The notes under the pieces were generated by a model. That model did not search any database. It saw only the letters and a program-made list of their open reading frames with translations, and was not told where the DNA came from. This document shows positions 29,334 through 42,350 of a stretch of DNA of 64,000 bases, in pieces. The position numbers and the translations under genes were made by a program. How positions within the stretch are numbered: the first letter of the stretch is position 1; each line of letters begins with the position of its first letter. Source of the stretch: Polytrichum commune (lineage: Eukaryota; Streptophyta; Polytrichopsida; Polytrichales; Polytrichaceae); assembly GCA_950295325.1 (NCBI GenBank), contig OX485807.1, positions 40,888,440-40,952,439 of the forward strand, given 5' to 3'.

Positions 29334-29744
29334 CACAGGGAGGTCACTTCATTGTCAAGTTGACACCACGTGCGGACAAAGTTTGCTACCCCTATATTAC
29401 ATGCCACATATAATTTTAAAATTTATGATATTTTTTCTAAATATACATAACCATTGATAGTATCTTTTGTATATTTTTTTGAAAATTTTAGTCATCTTTA
29501 TTTTTTTTAGTAATTGTTTTAGTTCAATTATGTGTCATTCTAGTTAGAAACGGTATGTTTTATGAAAAAAAACAAATCATCAAATTTAGTTACCACTTTT
29601 AACTATGTCATAGGTACTGTGTATATCTACTCATGAAAAAAATTTGTTAAAATTTTGACCCATTTTGGTGGTGCAAATTACCAAAAGAAGATTTTTTTTG
29701 GTCGCACGTGGTGTTCAACTTGACAATGGAGTGATCCCCCCGTG
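29334..29744 (+). mobile_element. hAT-like MITE, copy 2
   Basis: 411 bp, nearly identical throughout to copy 1. Ends CACAGGGAGGTCACTTCATT and ...GGAGTGATCCCCCCGTG. Perfect 8-bp target duplication TTGAGGCT (29326-29333, 29745-29752). Confidence 0.92.
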
Positions 29745-29917
29745 TTGAGGCTTAAAACCTCCACTCTTAAACCATGCCACATCATTTGCCAAGTAGGCTC
29801 AGGACTAGATAGTGTCAATGGTGTGAAGGCCGTGGGTTTTAGAACTAACTTTTAGGCTTACCTAAAGTCAAGTGGGAAAGGGGCATAATTTAGGTTCAAA
29901 TGAAGACCAGCTAGTGT

Positions 29918-30415
29918 CCGGGGAGATTTAGGGCATAATCGGTCAAAATCCTAGTGTCTCCAAGTCCCATCGGTTACATGTTGTGATCTTTCAGTTTTTC
30001 TTTATTTATTTGAGGTATACTCCACATAGTCCTCTGAAAGGATCAATATTTTTCCTTAAGTCTTGAACTTGAATCAGTTATTTCTCAAGCTCAATTGGTT
30101 CATCTGTACCAATTGTAAATCTAGCGGTTTAGGGTTCTTCCCATTCATTGAGTCTAGCCCCTTGTTGATGGTGTTGGAAACAGTGATTGGGGAGATTTTT
30201 GGGCATAATCAGTTGAGATCCTAGTGCTTGCAAGTCCAACCGGTTACATGTTGACATCCTTCGGTTTTCCTTTACTAATTTGGGTATATTCTCTAGATTC
30301 CTCTCAAATGATGGGTAATTTTCCTGCAGTCTCGAACGTCAACCGGTTATTTCTCAAACTCAACCGGTTCATGTGTAACTAACTGCCGGTTCTCCCCGAT
30401 CATTGGTTGGAAATG
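29918..30415. repeat. Tandem duplication of about 240 bp rich in CCGGTT
   Basis: Copies 29918-30157 and 30186-30415 share 'GGGGAGATTT', 'GGGCATAATC', 'GGTTACATGTTG' and 'TTATTTCTCAA.CTCAA'. AACCGGTT or a one-base variant recurs several times per copy. Confidence 0.65.
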
Positions 30416-32527
30416 CTAGATGACTTGAATGTTGATAATTAAGTGTTCAATGAGTTGAATTGTTGCTAGGTATGTTCTGAAATGGAATATCCTTCAACTT
30501 TCCATGTTAGAGAAGGGGAGTTGACAAGGGCCTTCATGGATCATTAGAGGGTACATGAACGAGGACATGAGCCCGGGTTCCAAACCCAAGAATCCAAGGG
30601 CACGACTGCCCTTTTTGGGTGTCCCCACACCCTTCCCACCACGGATGCTCCTCTTTTGTCTACAAATGTCCTTTCCGCATCACAAGGTTCCTTAAAAACC
30701 AAAGAGAAGCCCAACCATGTTACTATGACTCTACGATGCTTACAAATCGTGGTGTTGAATGAAATATATTTTTGTTGCACCTCACAAAATGAATGGTTGC
30801 TCCCCAATCGTTGCCAACTCAAACTCTTTCACGGCACCACCAAGTTGTGCCAAGGTGTAGTCTGTGGAGTAGTTTGCGTTGTCAAAGTAAACATGGCTAC
30901 TCAAGGCTGGAATATTTGACCCCTCATAGTCATCACCGCAGGAGTAAGGGGAGCCATTCACACAAGAAGCATAGAACTCCTTGAGAACCTACATATCCCC
31001 ACATCACCAATAAAGAAAAACAATGAAAATATCCATCCACCAAATAGCCATCAAATATCTCACATACCTAGTGCTTAGTAAGAGAAAACTCGATAATAAA
31101 CAAGAACCAATACTCCCCCCCCCCCCCCACATAGTAAATGAATATCAAAATAATGTATTTATATTTATATTTATATTACAAACAAAAGCCCACCCACCGC
31201 AAGGTAGGCAGTAAACCCCACTTTGCATCAAGGGGATTCTTGAGCAGGGTAAGGCCAATGGGCTCAAATCCACGTTAGACTGCTCGACGTTGGTTTTTCC
31301 TTTCTCCTTTTCCTACACCATGAGGAGGGAGAGAGGGAAGAGCTATGACTTGAATGTTGAAAATTACCTAGTTCGAGCTGTTGGATACAATCTTAATCTA
31401 TGTCCAGAAGTCGTGTGATTGATCACTGATGAGACTCATCTTAAGTTCACTTGACTTATGTTCACACAAAAATTTAGGTGTTGTTGCACAAAAGTCATAA
31501 CATTATTCAGATCCATAACAGTGTTTTGTGGAATTGACAGTATTCCACAAAATATTCCTAGATATTTTCCACATGAGAAGGTATTAAATGATCAATGAGG
31601 ACATACAAGCTTTCTATCTTAATAAGAACATCTAAACATATTACATGCACCACCAATCATTGAGTCCCTCTGAGCACCTGCAGGTTTTGTGTAGCATCAG
31701 ACACCAGCTGCCCAAAGTTTGCTAAAACATGCTGGCCCAGAGTTCGGGAAGTTTTTGAAGCCTTAGTGGCTAATTGCCGGTAGTTGCTACAAAGGGTCGG
31801 ATTGTTTCCAATTTACATCGGCAACAGCCGGTCTTTTGTAAAATCAATCGGCCAATTGCCTATATTTTCATATTTTCATTGGCCAATATCCGATTAAATG
31901 GAATTCATATCGGCACTAATTGTTTAAAAAATGTATGAAAAGCTATTAGAAATCATTTCTTAGTACAAAATCTTGAATAAGTGAAAAGAAAGGCATGTTC
32001 AAAACTTTAAATTTGAAGAGTTAATATCCTTGGCATGAATTGAACCTAGCAATGCCTTCACCGCTTGAAGGCCAAGGGTCCCCCAATTCTTCATAAAAGC
32101 AATTGGATTTGGTCATGGAAAGGTTGCATAATTCAAAAGGTTTAAGGTTTAGGGTACTTCCTCAAGTGCATCATCAGATGCCCCAGACAAATAGCGCTCT
32201 GGATGCTTCCGGCTGAAATCCAGTAACTCACAAGAAGAATCGGCTACATTTCCGGGACATTTTCTGGTCCATCGGCTAATTGCCGGAGGATTGAAATTAC
32301 AGTCGGATTGCCATCCGATGGTTGGAAATTTGGACCGGCCATGAGGGGAAATCCATCAGTTGATAATGAACTAGCCGTTGGTTTTCCCCGAACATTGTGC
32401 TGGCCTACAGGAGCGGGTTTGTGAGCTTAATATTCACTTTTTTTTACTTTTTTTTTGCTTATGGGTGATCAATTTGAGAAGATTAAACACTAATTTGTAA
32501 ACGTTGTTTGAGTGTCGTGGATACGTA
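30416..32527. other. Intergenic, no gene seen
   Basis: Includes a C15 run (31113-31128), a TTTATAT microsatellite (31150-31180), and a region (31770-32350) with many CGGCTAATTGCCGG-like motifs that could be a decayed LTR. Short frames (30544-30919) resemble nothing known. Confidence 0.45.
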
Positions 32528-33042
32528 GGGCCGCTTTACACCTAGAGGCCGAGCCAATTCCCCTTGAGGCCGATTGCATGAAATCTCAGGCCCTTTTGGG
32601 TTGGAGGGCGGCCTCCACTGCACATTATAATAAGATTATAATGGGGGCTAATTTTTCCATATGTAAAGGCCTTGGGGCCAAGAAGCTAGGCCGATTCAAT
32701 AAATCTAGCATAATCCAACGCATCTAGCATAATCTAGCATAGAGCCATTCATATTTCCGCATAATCCAATGGATATAGTTCGTTGAAAAAATCATTTTAT
32801 TTTTATTTTTATTTATTTATTGAAATGTGACATTGGCCCTCCATTTTGGGTGCACCCAATTCAACGAGCTCGGGCTGTTTCATACCATGCATTTTTTGAT
32901 TAAAAATTTCATACCACCAAATCATCCCGGTCTTCAGGTGTAAAGGGGTTGGGGCCGATTTCAGCCTTTTGGCCAATCACAAATGAGGCTTTTAAGCCTC
33001 TTACACAACAAATTGGCATGGCCTCTAGGTGTAAAGCGGCTC
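32528..33042. mobile_element. Second PIF/Harbinger-like MITE family, one copy
   Basis: 515 bp. Ends GGGCCGCTTTACACCTAGAG and the complement of GAGCCGCTTTACACCTAGAG. Flanks GTA / TTA, so the 3-bp duplication would have one mismatch. Ends resemble those of H1-H4 (GGGCCACTTCACAC). Confidence 0.65.
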
Positions 33043-34285
33043 TTAGGCCCACTTTAAACTTGGGCCCACATTGAGGGTTGGCCCACACTCTAAAAATTTG
33101 GTCCGATAGGATCGTTTGGATTCATCAAATTTGTGCCCAAGGACGTTACACTAGGGTTGGGTCCAAACAATCATTCATCCTATGTGGCACGATTCTAGCG
33201 TGGAATCTTCCGCACAACTTGAAGAAATCGGGCAGAGCTTTTCCTCCGCCCGAACTCTCAACATGGGCCGGATTGGGCTCATCCATTGGATAATGAATAT
33301 CTCTACTTTTGGTCAATTGAAGGTTGATTCTCTTCACTACACTTTGTCCTCAAGGTCGGTTTACATCATGGACCATGGAAGATGGCCTTTTTCCATGGTC
33401 TGATTTCTTAACAAAATCAATTTACATAGCATTTAGGCTCCTCACTAGGTGCAAACCAAATGTGGACCAAGAGGAATGACCATGCACCACAAGTGAATGT
33501 GTTGATTTTCCTTTAATATATGCCCAAAAATGGCAGTGTTTGAAAAAAAAAATTAAGTTCAAGTATTATTTTATCTTGTCTTGTCTTCACTTCTCTTATC
33601 TTCTTGTCTTTGCTTGTTTTCACCTTGAATATTAGCAAGCATGGTTGTAATGGAGGAGAGGAGGAGGAGGAGATTTATTTCGCTCTTAAGACTATTCATG
33701 TTTTGTATATGTTTTTGTACATATCATATTTAGTGTACTTATGTTATTTGGGTTAAAAATGATACTCTCAATAAAATGTTATAGCAATATGTAACTCCAA
33801 ATGGTAACCCACACTAATTAAACAAATTAGTGTGACCGATCGAGAGCCAAGACCACAAAAGGATGGTAGGCAACAAATTTTATAACGAGTTACAAAATTT
33901 ATACCAATCAAATTTTAAATAAACTCTAACCTCCCAACTATCGTGCCCATGGCAAGCAAAGTGCAAGTGATATTAAGGAGGTATGTAGTCTTAACATGGA
34001 TGTGTGATAAAAGAGAATTAGTGTAGCTTGTGACAATATGGAATAACACAAAGGCAAAATTACAAAAATGACAATTATTACAATGTTTTCAACGTGATAT
34101 GTGCAAACGTGTAGTTTGAATTCTTTGATGGATTACATTAATGTCAAAACCCATGATATATAGGAAAGGAATGTGACGACAAGGAGAGAGATTTAAACTA
34201 AGCACATCCATTCCCTATGGTTTTGGGATATAAGAGAGGAGTGACATTATGGAGGGTGGTATTATGGAGATTAGGGTGTATGTTA
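33043..34285. other. Intergenic, no gene seen
   Basis: AT-rich; short frames at 33078-33403 overlap on both strands and look like chance. A TCTTGTCT-type simple stretch lies near 33570-33620. Confidence 0.45.
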
Positions 34286-34782
34286 GGGCCACTTCACACG
34301 AGACTGAAAGCCCGTGACCAATACACTTCCAACACTCTCATTGGTGGAAACGGCAGGATCGGTCCAAGTTCACTTCACACTACACTTAAGGGACCAACGG
34401 AGCATGTGAATGCAAGATGGATGTAAAGTCTACATGGATTCCTACATGGCATCAAATGGATCATGTTTCATGGTCACTTGGATTATTTTCAAAAACCACC
34501 TCTTGGAGGTAGGCCTAACACAAAACCGAGAGACCATGGCACTCCGAATGCTCACAACCGTTGATTTATTTGATTTTATCATGTGTGAGGACCCACATGA
34601 ATAGAAATTCATTGAAATAGCATTTGGTTGAGGGCAAGGTCACATATGACTTCACACCACACTTGAGGGTCCGTGACCACACTACATGATTTTGGAGGTG
34701 TGTTGGGACGGCCTTTGAACACTTTCTTTTGGGCTCTCACAATTTCTTGGTCACGGCTATTGACTCGTGTGTGAAGTGGCCC
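34286..34782 (-). mobile_element. PIF/Harbinger-like MITE H2
   Basis: 497 bp, the uninterrupted reverse-oriented counterpart of H1. Ends GGGCCACTTCACACGAG and its complement; duplication TTA (34283-34285, 34783-34785). Shows the empty F4 site as ...AGGACCCACATGAATAG. Confidence 0.92.
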
Positions 34783-34974
34783 TTAGTTCGACTTTAGCGA
34801 CAACATCTAAGTCAAGGGAATCTTGAGGTGGCCCATTTTCCACAAAATCATGCATTGTCACATACTTCTATTATAATTTTTTCTTTGTCGGAAAAGGACA
34901 CACTGGCCAAAGATTCATTTGTCACATGGCCGGATAAGCTCATCAAATCTCAAACTATGGCGTGACCTGCAGAA

Positions 34975-35345
34975 TAGCAATTAAGGTAGACATGCCTAAT
35001 TCGGTTACTTACCTTCATTGCACATTTACATTTCATTGGTATGCGGTTAGGCTTAGATCTAGGAATGGACACCAAAATAAATGTGTTTAAAAGGACTCGA
35101 TTACATACTCAAAACATGATAACCATTCTAGGCTCGATAGTCAACATTTTTGCAGGGATTCGTATGACCGTTTGATGAGCACAAGGCTCTTCTCCTTGAT
35201 AGTGAATAATATATTCATAGGAAGCTTTGGAAATTATGAGGAAAGTGGTAATGGATGCGAGTGAGATCTGGTAACGATCTTGTACTAATTGCGTGTTTCG
35301 TATTCTAGGAGAAATGGGCTAATGGGGGGGGGGTAACCATTTAAG
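34975..35345 (+). repeat. Dispersed repeat G, forward copy
   Basis: Same ordered blocks as the copies in the ABCC introns ('AATTCGGTTACTTACCTT', 'ACTCAAAACATGATAACC', 'GAAATTATGAGGAAAGTGG', 'TTCTAGGAGAAATGGGCTA'). Ends in a G9 run. Confidence 0.6.
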
Positions 35346-35845
35346 ACTCATGTACCTTAGGTAGCTGAGTTTTTTTAAGAGTGTGAGAACATTCAACTTC
35401 AAATTAGGTCACTTATGAGGTTGAGTAGTGGCAACTTAGTGGATAGATTTTTGGTGTTGACATTGCATGGAGGGTGACAGCTTGGTGGGTAGATTGTGGG
35501 GGTTAGCATTGATGGGTGAGCATTGTGGTGTGTGTACGCACACAAGGCGATGGTGCTTATGAGCATCCATGGTATGAATAGAGACAGTGCCCTAGTGTTG
35601 ATGGTGTATGTTGGTGTTGGCGCTCTTCCTCTCCCTTCATTTCTCATATCTCGATCCGATCTTCTCTTTTCTTCTTTCCTCCCTTGAGTCTAGCGCTTTG
35701 GGTTTCTTTCATTGTAGTGCCTCGGTTTGTTCTTGTGGTGGCTCCTAGCTACTCTTGCGTTTGCTCATTATCGTTCTTGTGTTGACTCTTTAGCTGGCTC
35801 CTAACTTCCCTTGTGTCGGCTCTTGTGTCTTCAGTGCTAAGTGCA

Positions 35846-36170
35846 CTACACTAAATAGGATATTTGGTGTTTGATTATATTTACTGTTGTTACCACCCTA
35901 CCATGTTCAACACTAATTTTCAATTCTTTGACAATTAGTGTTAGACATAAATGTGTTGCTATCTTCCCTATTGCCACCTCTCTTATTACATCCTTTTTTT
36001 TCATATCCTTACTAACATTACATTCAAACATGGAACTTCCACATATTACCATAGTTGATATTTAGTGTTTGAGTTTACATTTGATGTTACTTACTTTCAT
36101 AGGGTTATTGATATTTAGTGTATGCATTCGTATTTAGTGTATCAAACACTAAATATCCTATGTAGTGTAG
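35846..36170. mobile_element. MITE with CTACACTA ends
   Basis: 325 bp. Left end CTACACTAAATAGGATATTT, right end its complement with two mismatches. No clear target duplication. Interior has more TATTTAGTGT copies. Related ends at 44205-44479. Confidence 0.65.
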
Positions 36171-36797
36171 GGTAATGTTGAGGATATTGAGGTGGGTGTG
36201 AGGTCTTGCTCCATAGCTTGTTCGGATAATGGTCTTTGGTTTGGTTTGTGATGCCGCATCCATGTTCGCTCCTTCATGCAACATCTCATCAAGCCACCCC
36301 TCCTTTGAGCCCCAAACCCTTCTCCCAAAATCCATCGGGTCCTATCAATGAAAGAACGTTGTCATGACGCATACCCACATGACGCCATTACAAGAACCTA
36401 CACATACATATTCCGTTCAAAACATGTTGTTTTGATCATGTTTGATTATAGAGGTCATTGTCATTGGTTCTTTGCCACTACAAGGTAGATTTAGTTTTCC
36501 AAATCTCTTGGTGCAATAGTTCACGAACAACTTGTGAACCCTGTAGTGTGTGGGATGTGAATCATATAAGAGTTATCGCAACATATGTCTAAGGGATACT
36601 CACCAAAATATGATGTTTAAGTAAAAACGGATTATGTCCAAGTCCATAATTATGATATGTTGAGTTCTATCATAGGATCCTTCAATAGGGTTATATGGTA
36701 AGATAATCCTATAGAGTTTGTAAAGTTGACATTGCAACAATTGTTTTGATTGTATTTGCATACTCAACATTTATTTATATGGGTTCAACATCAAAAC

Positions 36798-36828
<31 letters not shown>

Positions 36829-39015
36829 AATATTTTTCATCATATTTCAGTAGCGTAGCATTCAAGCAATCACTAAGGATTCACATAGCTCCCGAAAGAT
36901 TTAGGTATATCAAAAATGTATCAGATCGGCCCATAAATTTGAAGCAACCAAAAAGTCATTGTTTTAACAATATGTTTTGATTTACTTCAGCATGTCATCA
37001 AAGCACTCATCAACCTCAAACTCTCCAAATGTACATCAAACATCTAATAGTCACCTATAACAAATAGTTATCATACAACTTAAAGACCACATCCCAAATG
37101 AACATAAACTAGACAAGAATACAAGCTCCATTGCTCATAACATTATTCAATTGCATGGTTGTGTTTTGTTCTATATTTAGCATCTCACATGGGCCTCCAT
37201 TATCTGACATTCATGGGAAGAAACTTAAAAAATAAGAAGAAACGGATGCCGGTATGGATGATGAATAGTGCATGTTTGAATAATAAGAATATCGTGAATA
37301 GTGTCAAAATTTTCAATAAGAATGATTCTATGAATAATGATCTCGGGGAATAACATTTGGATAAATAATGTTTTATGCGAAAATTCTTGGGATGAACAAT
37401 GTTTCTTGCGCATAGTGCCAAGTGTATAAGGGTGTGTTTCCATGTAGACCGCCCAAATGTAGAGGGAATCTGGTGGGGTAGGGTTTGTATGTGCCAAATA
37501 GCTACTCCCATCTTCTCAGACCTTGGCCCACTTACCAACCTCCTCTTCCCAATTATCAAGGATGGAGTTGTAGACCAACATTGGTTCTCTCAAGTCTCCA
37601 ACCGATCTTAATCTTTCAATGACTGGCACTTGTAGGTTGAAGATTCGTTAATGGACGCATGGAAGTCTAGCGGCTCATGTTCACAGCCCTTCACATTCTA
37701 GCAAACCGCCAAAATGTGGTTGGTTGGCAGCTTGTGCTTAAATATATGTGTACATCTCCGACCAACTATTATCTAGAATCTATTGGCAAGCAACCTACAT
37801 AAAAACTCACCCTAACTCCATCCTCGGAAGGTTCACTCCCTCTTATATTTTGCATACACGTGCGTTCGGGACCTATTTATTGGGGGGGTTATTTACCTTG
37901 CAGAAAAGATTATAAGGTGATGGTATTTTACATGTAAACATGTTTCACTATTTTAAAATCCCCTATTTTACATGTACATTTTTTACAAAATTTATCTACA
38001 ATGAATATATTGGACCCTATTTTTTATCGCACGATGTTCTACGATTTTCGCCAGTGAACCCCCCGAGACTCCATCCAGATTTCCAAGTCTAGCATGAATG
38101 CATAAATAGTAAACGGATATTCCCGTTTTGTTCGAGGGGGGCCACAAAATATACATTTCTATCATTGACATATTCCAGGGTCATGGGACCAACCCACGTG
38201 ACTAAATCACGTTATGCTCCTCTCCCTCCTAAATCACCATTTCTTAATATATGGCCCACCCACTAAAGTAAGAACCTACCACCCATTTATGAAACACATT
38301 TTTGGTCATTTGCTTCTTGTGTGTTGTATTTGCATGCAACACGACAAGTTTTATTCTTCACGAATATAACGTGCGAGTGATATTTTACAACAATTTGAGA
38401 ACAAATGTATAAGGGTGAATATTTATAATTGCAAATGTGTAGCTACACCTTTTACACCTATCGGGCACTTCTTACCATGGGTTGAAAGTTAGCATGGGTA
38501 GAAAGTATTTTGTCCATTGTATTTTACATCTGGGCTAAACATTTGGGTGCCTTATAAGTTGAAAAACTACCAAAATTTAGATATAGAATGATAACATGTT
38601 TACAAGACATTTTTATTTTCATATTATATTAGTGTTATGTGGATATTATATTTCTCAGCTCACTGTGTTTTATGTTCATTATTTCTAGTTTTGAACAAAC
38701 GATATTGTGGATTTAAAATTACATAGGTCAAAGAAAAGTTACATTAACCAAAAAGTATCGTGGTATGTCAAAATTGTAGTAAGCCATAGGAATAGGTGTG
38801 AGGTTGTGTTCCTCTTTATCCATGGGCCCTTTGAAGCAAAGGGACATGGAGACACATGAACCAAAAAATACGATATGGTCAATAAGCATGTGCATAATAC
38901 TTGTTTGAGTGGGAAACAACAACGAACTGACTCATTTTTTTTTCAAGTTGAATTCGGCAAAGGTTGAGTTTAAAATTGTGTAGAAACTCATTGTCCTAGT
39001 ATGTATGGGACATTG
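36171..39015. other. Intergenic, no gene seen
   Basis: AT-rich. (TG)n at 36801-36828. The frames at 37159-37611 overlap on both strands without any recognisable domain. Nothing supports a gene. Confidence 0.45.
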
Positions 39016-39398
39016 CCCGGAGGGTCCCCTCTTCATACCATATTCAAAGTAACGTGAGCATCAAGAAGGGCAAAACTCAAGGCATTAATGTACATAATAT
39101 ACCATAGGTCAATATCACGTGGGCAGAAAGTAATCCAAAATAGTTAAGTCCCATTTTTTTTTGAAGTTATTGGGTTAGATGGTTCAAATGAAAGAAAAAA
39201 ATTTGTCATCTAAATGCCTGAATTTTGAGAAATTTAGTGCACTAAAACAACTCAATTCAAAGTAAACAACTCACAATTGACAGCACAACGTGTCACTAGT
39301 ATTCACACAGAGTCAACTTCATATTCACGCATTAGGTACCGAACCCCTCAAATTCAAGTTAATGAAAAGCTTAAGAGCATGCAAAGTTTGCTAAGGAA

Positions 39399-39430
<32 letters not shown>

Positions 39431-40161
39431 AAGCAATTCTAAGGTGAGGTATTGCCGTGTAAAGGCCGTAGGATATGCTATGTGCCTAAATGAATAAATA
39501 TGCATATAAATATATGCCTACTTTTCCATAAATGTTTTGAGGACCACCTAAGCTTCTTTTTTAATTAATCAATTAATTAATGGGCAAAAACCGTCCAACC
39601 TACTATCAATCTACGGTATATAAGGGGAAGTTACATTTTTCTCTGATGTGTTAAAATTTTAAATTTTAAATTTTTAAAAAAAAAATTTGAGAAACCAAAA
39701 CTAGATAAGCAAAAAAATGTGCAAAAGAATGCATAGAATGTAGAGCTAGTTGTACAAATAGTACAAAAAGTTGAAGGTAGTTGTACAAGAGGGGGTCTTA
39801 GAGTTTAGAGAAAAATTGGACAACAGATTTGCATTGTAGGATCAGGTCTTTTATGAGGGTCAACCTATGGATGACAAAATCTTTAATAACATTCTCAATA
39901 GATAATGAAAGCAAATTATACACGTAAGAAAGAATGATTATTTTTCATGAATTATACATTGTGTCAGTTATGAAAGCATTTGTCATATTACATATTGAAT
40001 ATCATACTATAAATGCATGAGTCTATTATCTAGCGTGGCATCAGTACATATACATTTTTCTCTACATAATTTTTTTGGTATATAGGTTGTTTTATTTCAT
40101 AGTCACCTAGCACGCACTTCATTTAGAGTCCCGTTCCAATAAAGAATGGAACCCCAAAGGG
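39016..40161 (+). mobile_element. F-family element, copy F5
   Basis: Left end CCCGGAGGGTCCCCTCTTCA, right end near TTCCAATAAAGAATGG. Around 39850-39912 the frame VFYEGQPMDDKIFNNILNR-stop matches the end of the F1 and F4 peptides. (TG)n at 39400-39426. Left arm of a second inverted F pair. Confidence 0.55.
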
Positions 40162-40694
40162 ATAATGAGATACATAATAGTGAATGGAAGCACATCATAT
40201 TACATGTTAACATGCAATATTTTATAGCATTCTATGAATTATGTAACTATCCACTAGGAAAGGCTAATAGTGAGTCCTTAAAGGTGAATGGGAATTGTTG
40301 CCTATGAGCATGCCTCTCATCCATCCTTGTAAAAAACATGTCCCTTATGGGTTTGTCATTTATTCATTTCAATATGTCAACAAATAAGAATGGAACTTTT
40401 TAATATAATTCCAGTGTCAAATTGTCTTTAAGACATAACCTCCAACTTATGTACTATTATATCAATTGTGATAAACGTGCCTAATTCATGCACTTATCGT
40501 AGTCAGACACCTATATTTGAGTGGTATGTTGTTAGGTGTGGCTTCAAGAACAGATAACAAAAAGACACATGTCAAAATGATATTTTGTGTGCTCAAAATA
40601 TGATAACCATTCTAAATTCAACAATCATCATAAATGGGGGGATTTATACGACCACTCAATGAGCACAAGAAATTTCACTTTGAGAATTAATCAT
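40162..40694. repeat. Spacer of the F5/F6 pair, with repeat G
   Basis: 40465-40690 is a forward repeat-G copy. It ends in TTAATCATCC directly before F6, the same 10 bases that precede F2 at 17228, so F1-F2 and F5-F6 descend from one composite. Confidence 0.55.
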
Positions 40695-41524
40695 CCGGGG
40701 GGGGGGATTCTTCATTGGAAACCTAAGTAATGATGTGCATGGGTCATTATGAAGGAAAGAAATGTTTACATACTAATGGCAAGCTAGAAAATGGACTTGT
40801 GTATTTGTACTAAATTTTTCAATTCAATGTGATAAATGCCTCTACTACATATATAAAGAAAATAAAAGAATGAATTTAATATGCCTTTATTACTTATAAA
40901 ATCCAATTTTACTTTCCAATGAGAGAGTCATTCAACCGTTTTTCCATTCATAGCATGTAACTCAACGATTACATCACACAAACAAAGACTAGAGCATAAT
41001 ATCTTAACACGGGGAGGTGACTATTGAAATTTTAGAAACCACATGAGATAAAAAATAGGGCCAATTTAATTCATCGAGGGTAAATTTTACAAATTCGTTA
41101 GATCTACCATAGCATTGGAAATATGTCCTCTACATGATTATTTGTAAAATAGGGTGGTGAATAATTCCTTCATTTTAGTAATCAGTAGAAAAAAAATTAG
41201 GGTATTAGATATTGGATCCCCCCAAATGTGTGTAGTAAGATCAATAGAATAATTATGGGTTTGACTACTTGGATGAAAAATTGTGTAAATTTTGTCCAAA
41301 TTTGAATGAAACGTGTTAGTATGGAGGGAAATGTTGTGGATTTTTTTGGGGGAAAGAATGTTGTGACTTCTCAATGGCCCTTGGGCAAACACAGTGGCGT
41401 GAAGGCGGTGAAGCATTCGGGTAGGAGGTTTTGCGTTGGTGAAGTGTGGCGCATAGGCGGTAGGTAAGACACATTTTTTGGAGTTTTATTCTTTGCTTCA
41501 TAACGTCCATACAAGGTATTTCAT

Positions 41525-41650
41525 GAGCGCCAAAGATTCAGCTTGCTCTGCTTGCATGCGATAAGAATTGATTTCAAACTCCAACTCCTTGATTTTCCCC
41601 TTCCACTGTCCATTTTTTGACGACATGCTATTGATTTCTGACGCCCTCCT
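41525..41650 (-). pseudogene. Exon-like coiled-coil fragment carried by the 2-kb element
   Basis: Preceded by a good acceptor (CTACATCTCACATTTAG) and followed by a possible donor CTT|GTATGG. Reads SSKNGQWKGKIKELEFEINS then YRMQAEQAESLALMKY, a heptad-like helix. Looks like a captured host exon or part of a decayed transposase; origin unknown. Confidence 0.35.
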
Positions 41651-42209
41651 AAATGTGAGATGTAGAAAGATGAAGAGTTACAAAACCTGAATGTAAGCAT
41701 AGAAAGATAAGATGTTTTCCAGGTTATTCTGTACTTGTATCTTGTTCTTTGAGACATCTACCTCAAGTGGGATGTTCTGATGTCGCTACCAATAGTTGTA
41801 AAAATGTGTATGTTTTGATGAGATGTGTCATTCGGATTTTGTGTAACAGGTGGTTTCGGAGTCAGAGGTTGAGGTCCTACTAGAGATTGTAGTCTCATTC
41901 CATGAGAGGCCAATTTTGTCATCGAACTGGAACTAATGTCGTGGAAACTAGGAGATTATACAAATGAAAAAAAGATTAAGAAAGTTTGTGAGGTTGGAAT
42001 TGGGTTCTAGAAAGGCTGATATTGGGATCATCTCAGAAATGTGAGCCAACTTTTCTCATATGATCCTTTTCAACCCTAGAATTATAGGTTTCTTTCGAAG
42101 ATTTTAAACATAAAATTACAAACTCCATTATGTAATCCTAGTAATGCTAGTAGTGTCCAATATGCCAACATTCTATTGATTATATTTTTGCTACAACAAT
42201 CTTTTGTAG

Positions 42210-42350
42210 ATGATCGATGATGCGCTACAATATTTGGCAACGTCACCGTGGTAGACGTAGAGGATTGCGCTTTGCCTTGTACTATGCCTTAGAGGAAGAT
42301 TTGGTGGAGTGGTTAGAGACTTCAAAGGTTGCCCGCCTCATGCCATCAAT
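42210..42350 (+). pseudogene. Exon-like basic fragment carried by the 2-kb element
   Basis: Follows a good acceptor (ACAATCTTTTGTAG). The frame reads RYNIWQRHRGRRRGLRFALY then ALEEDLVEWLETSKVARL, a basic stretch then an amphipathic helix. No family recognised. Confidence 0.3.

Noticed and set aside
31113-31128. C15 tract as a functional element
   Set aside because: Several G or C homopolymers occur at element edges (35324, 40697, 57470, 59025) and look like simple-sequence slippage.
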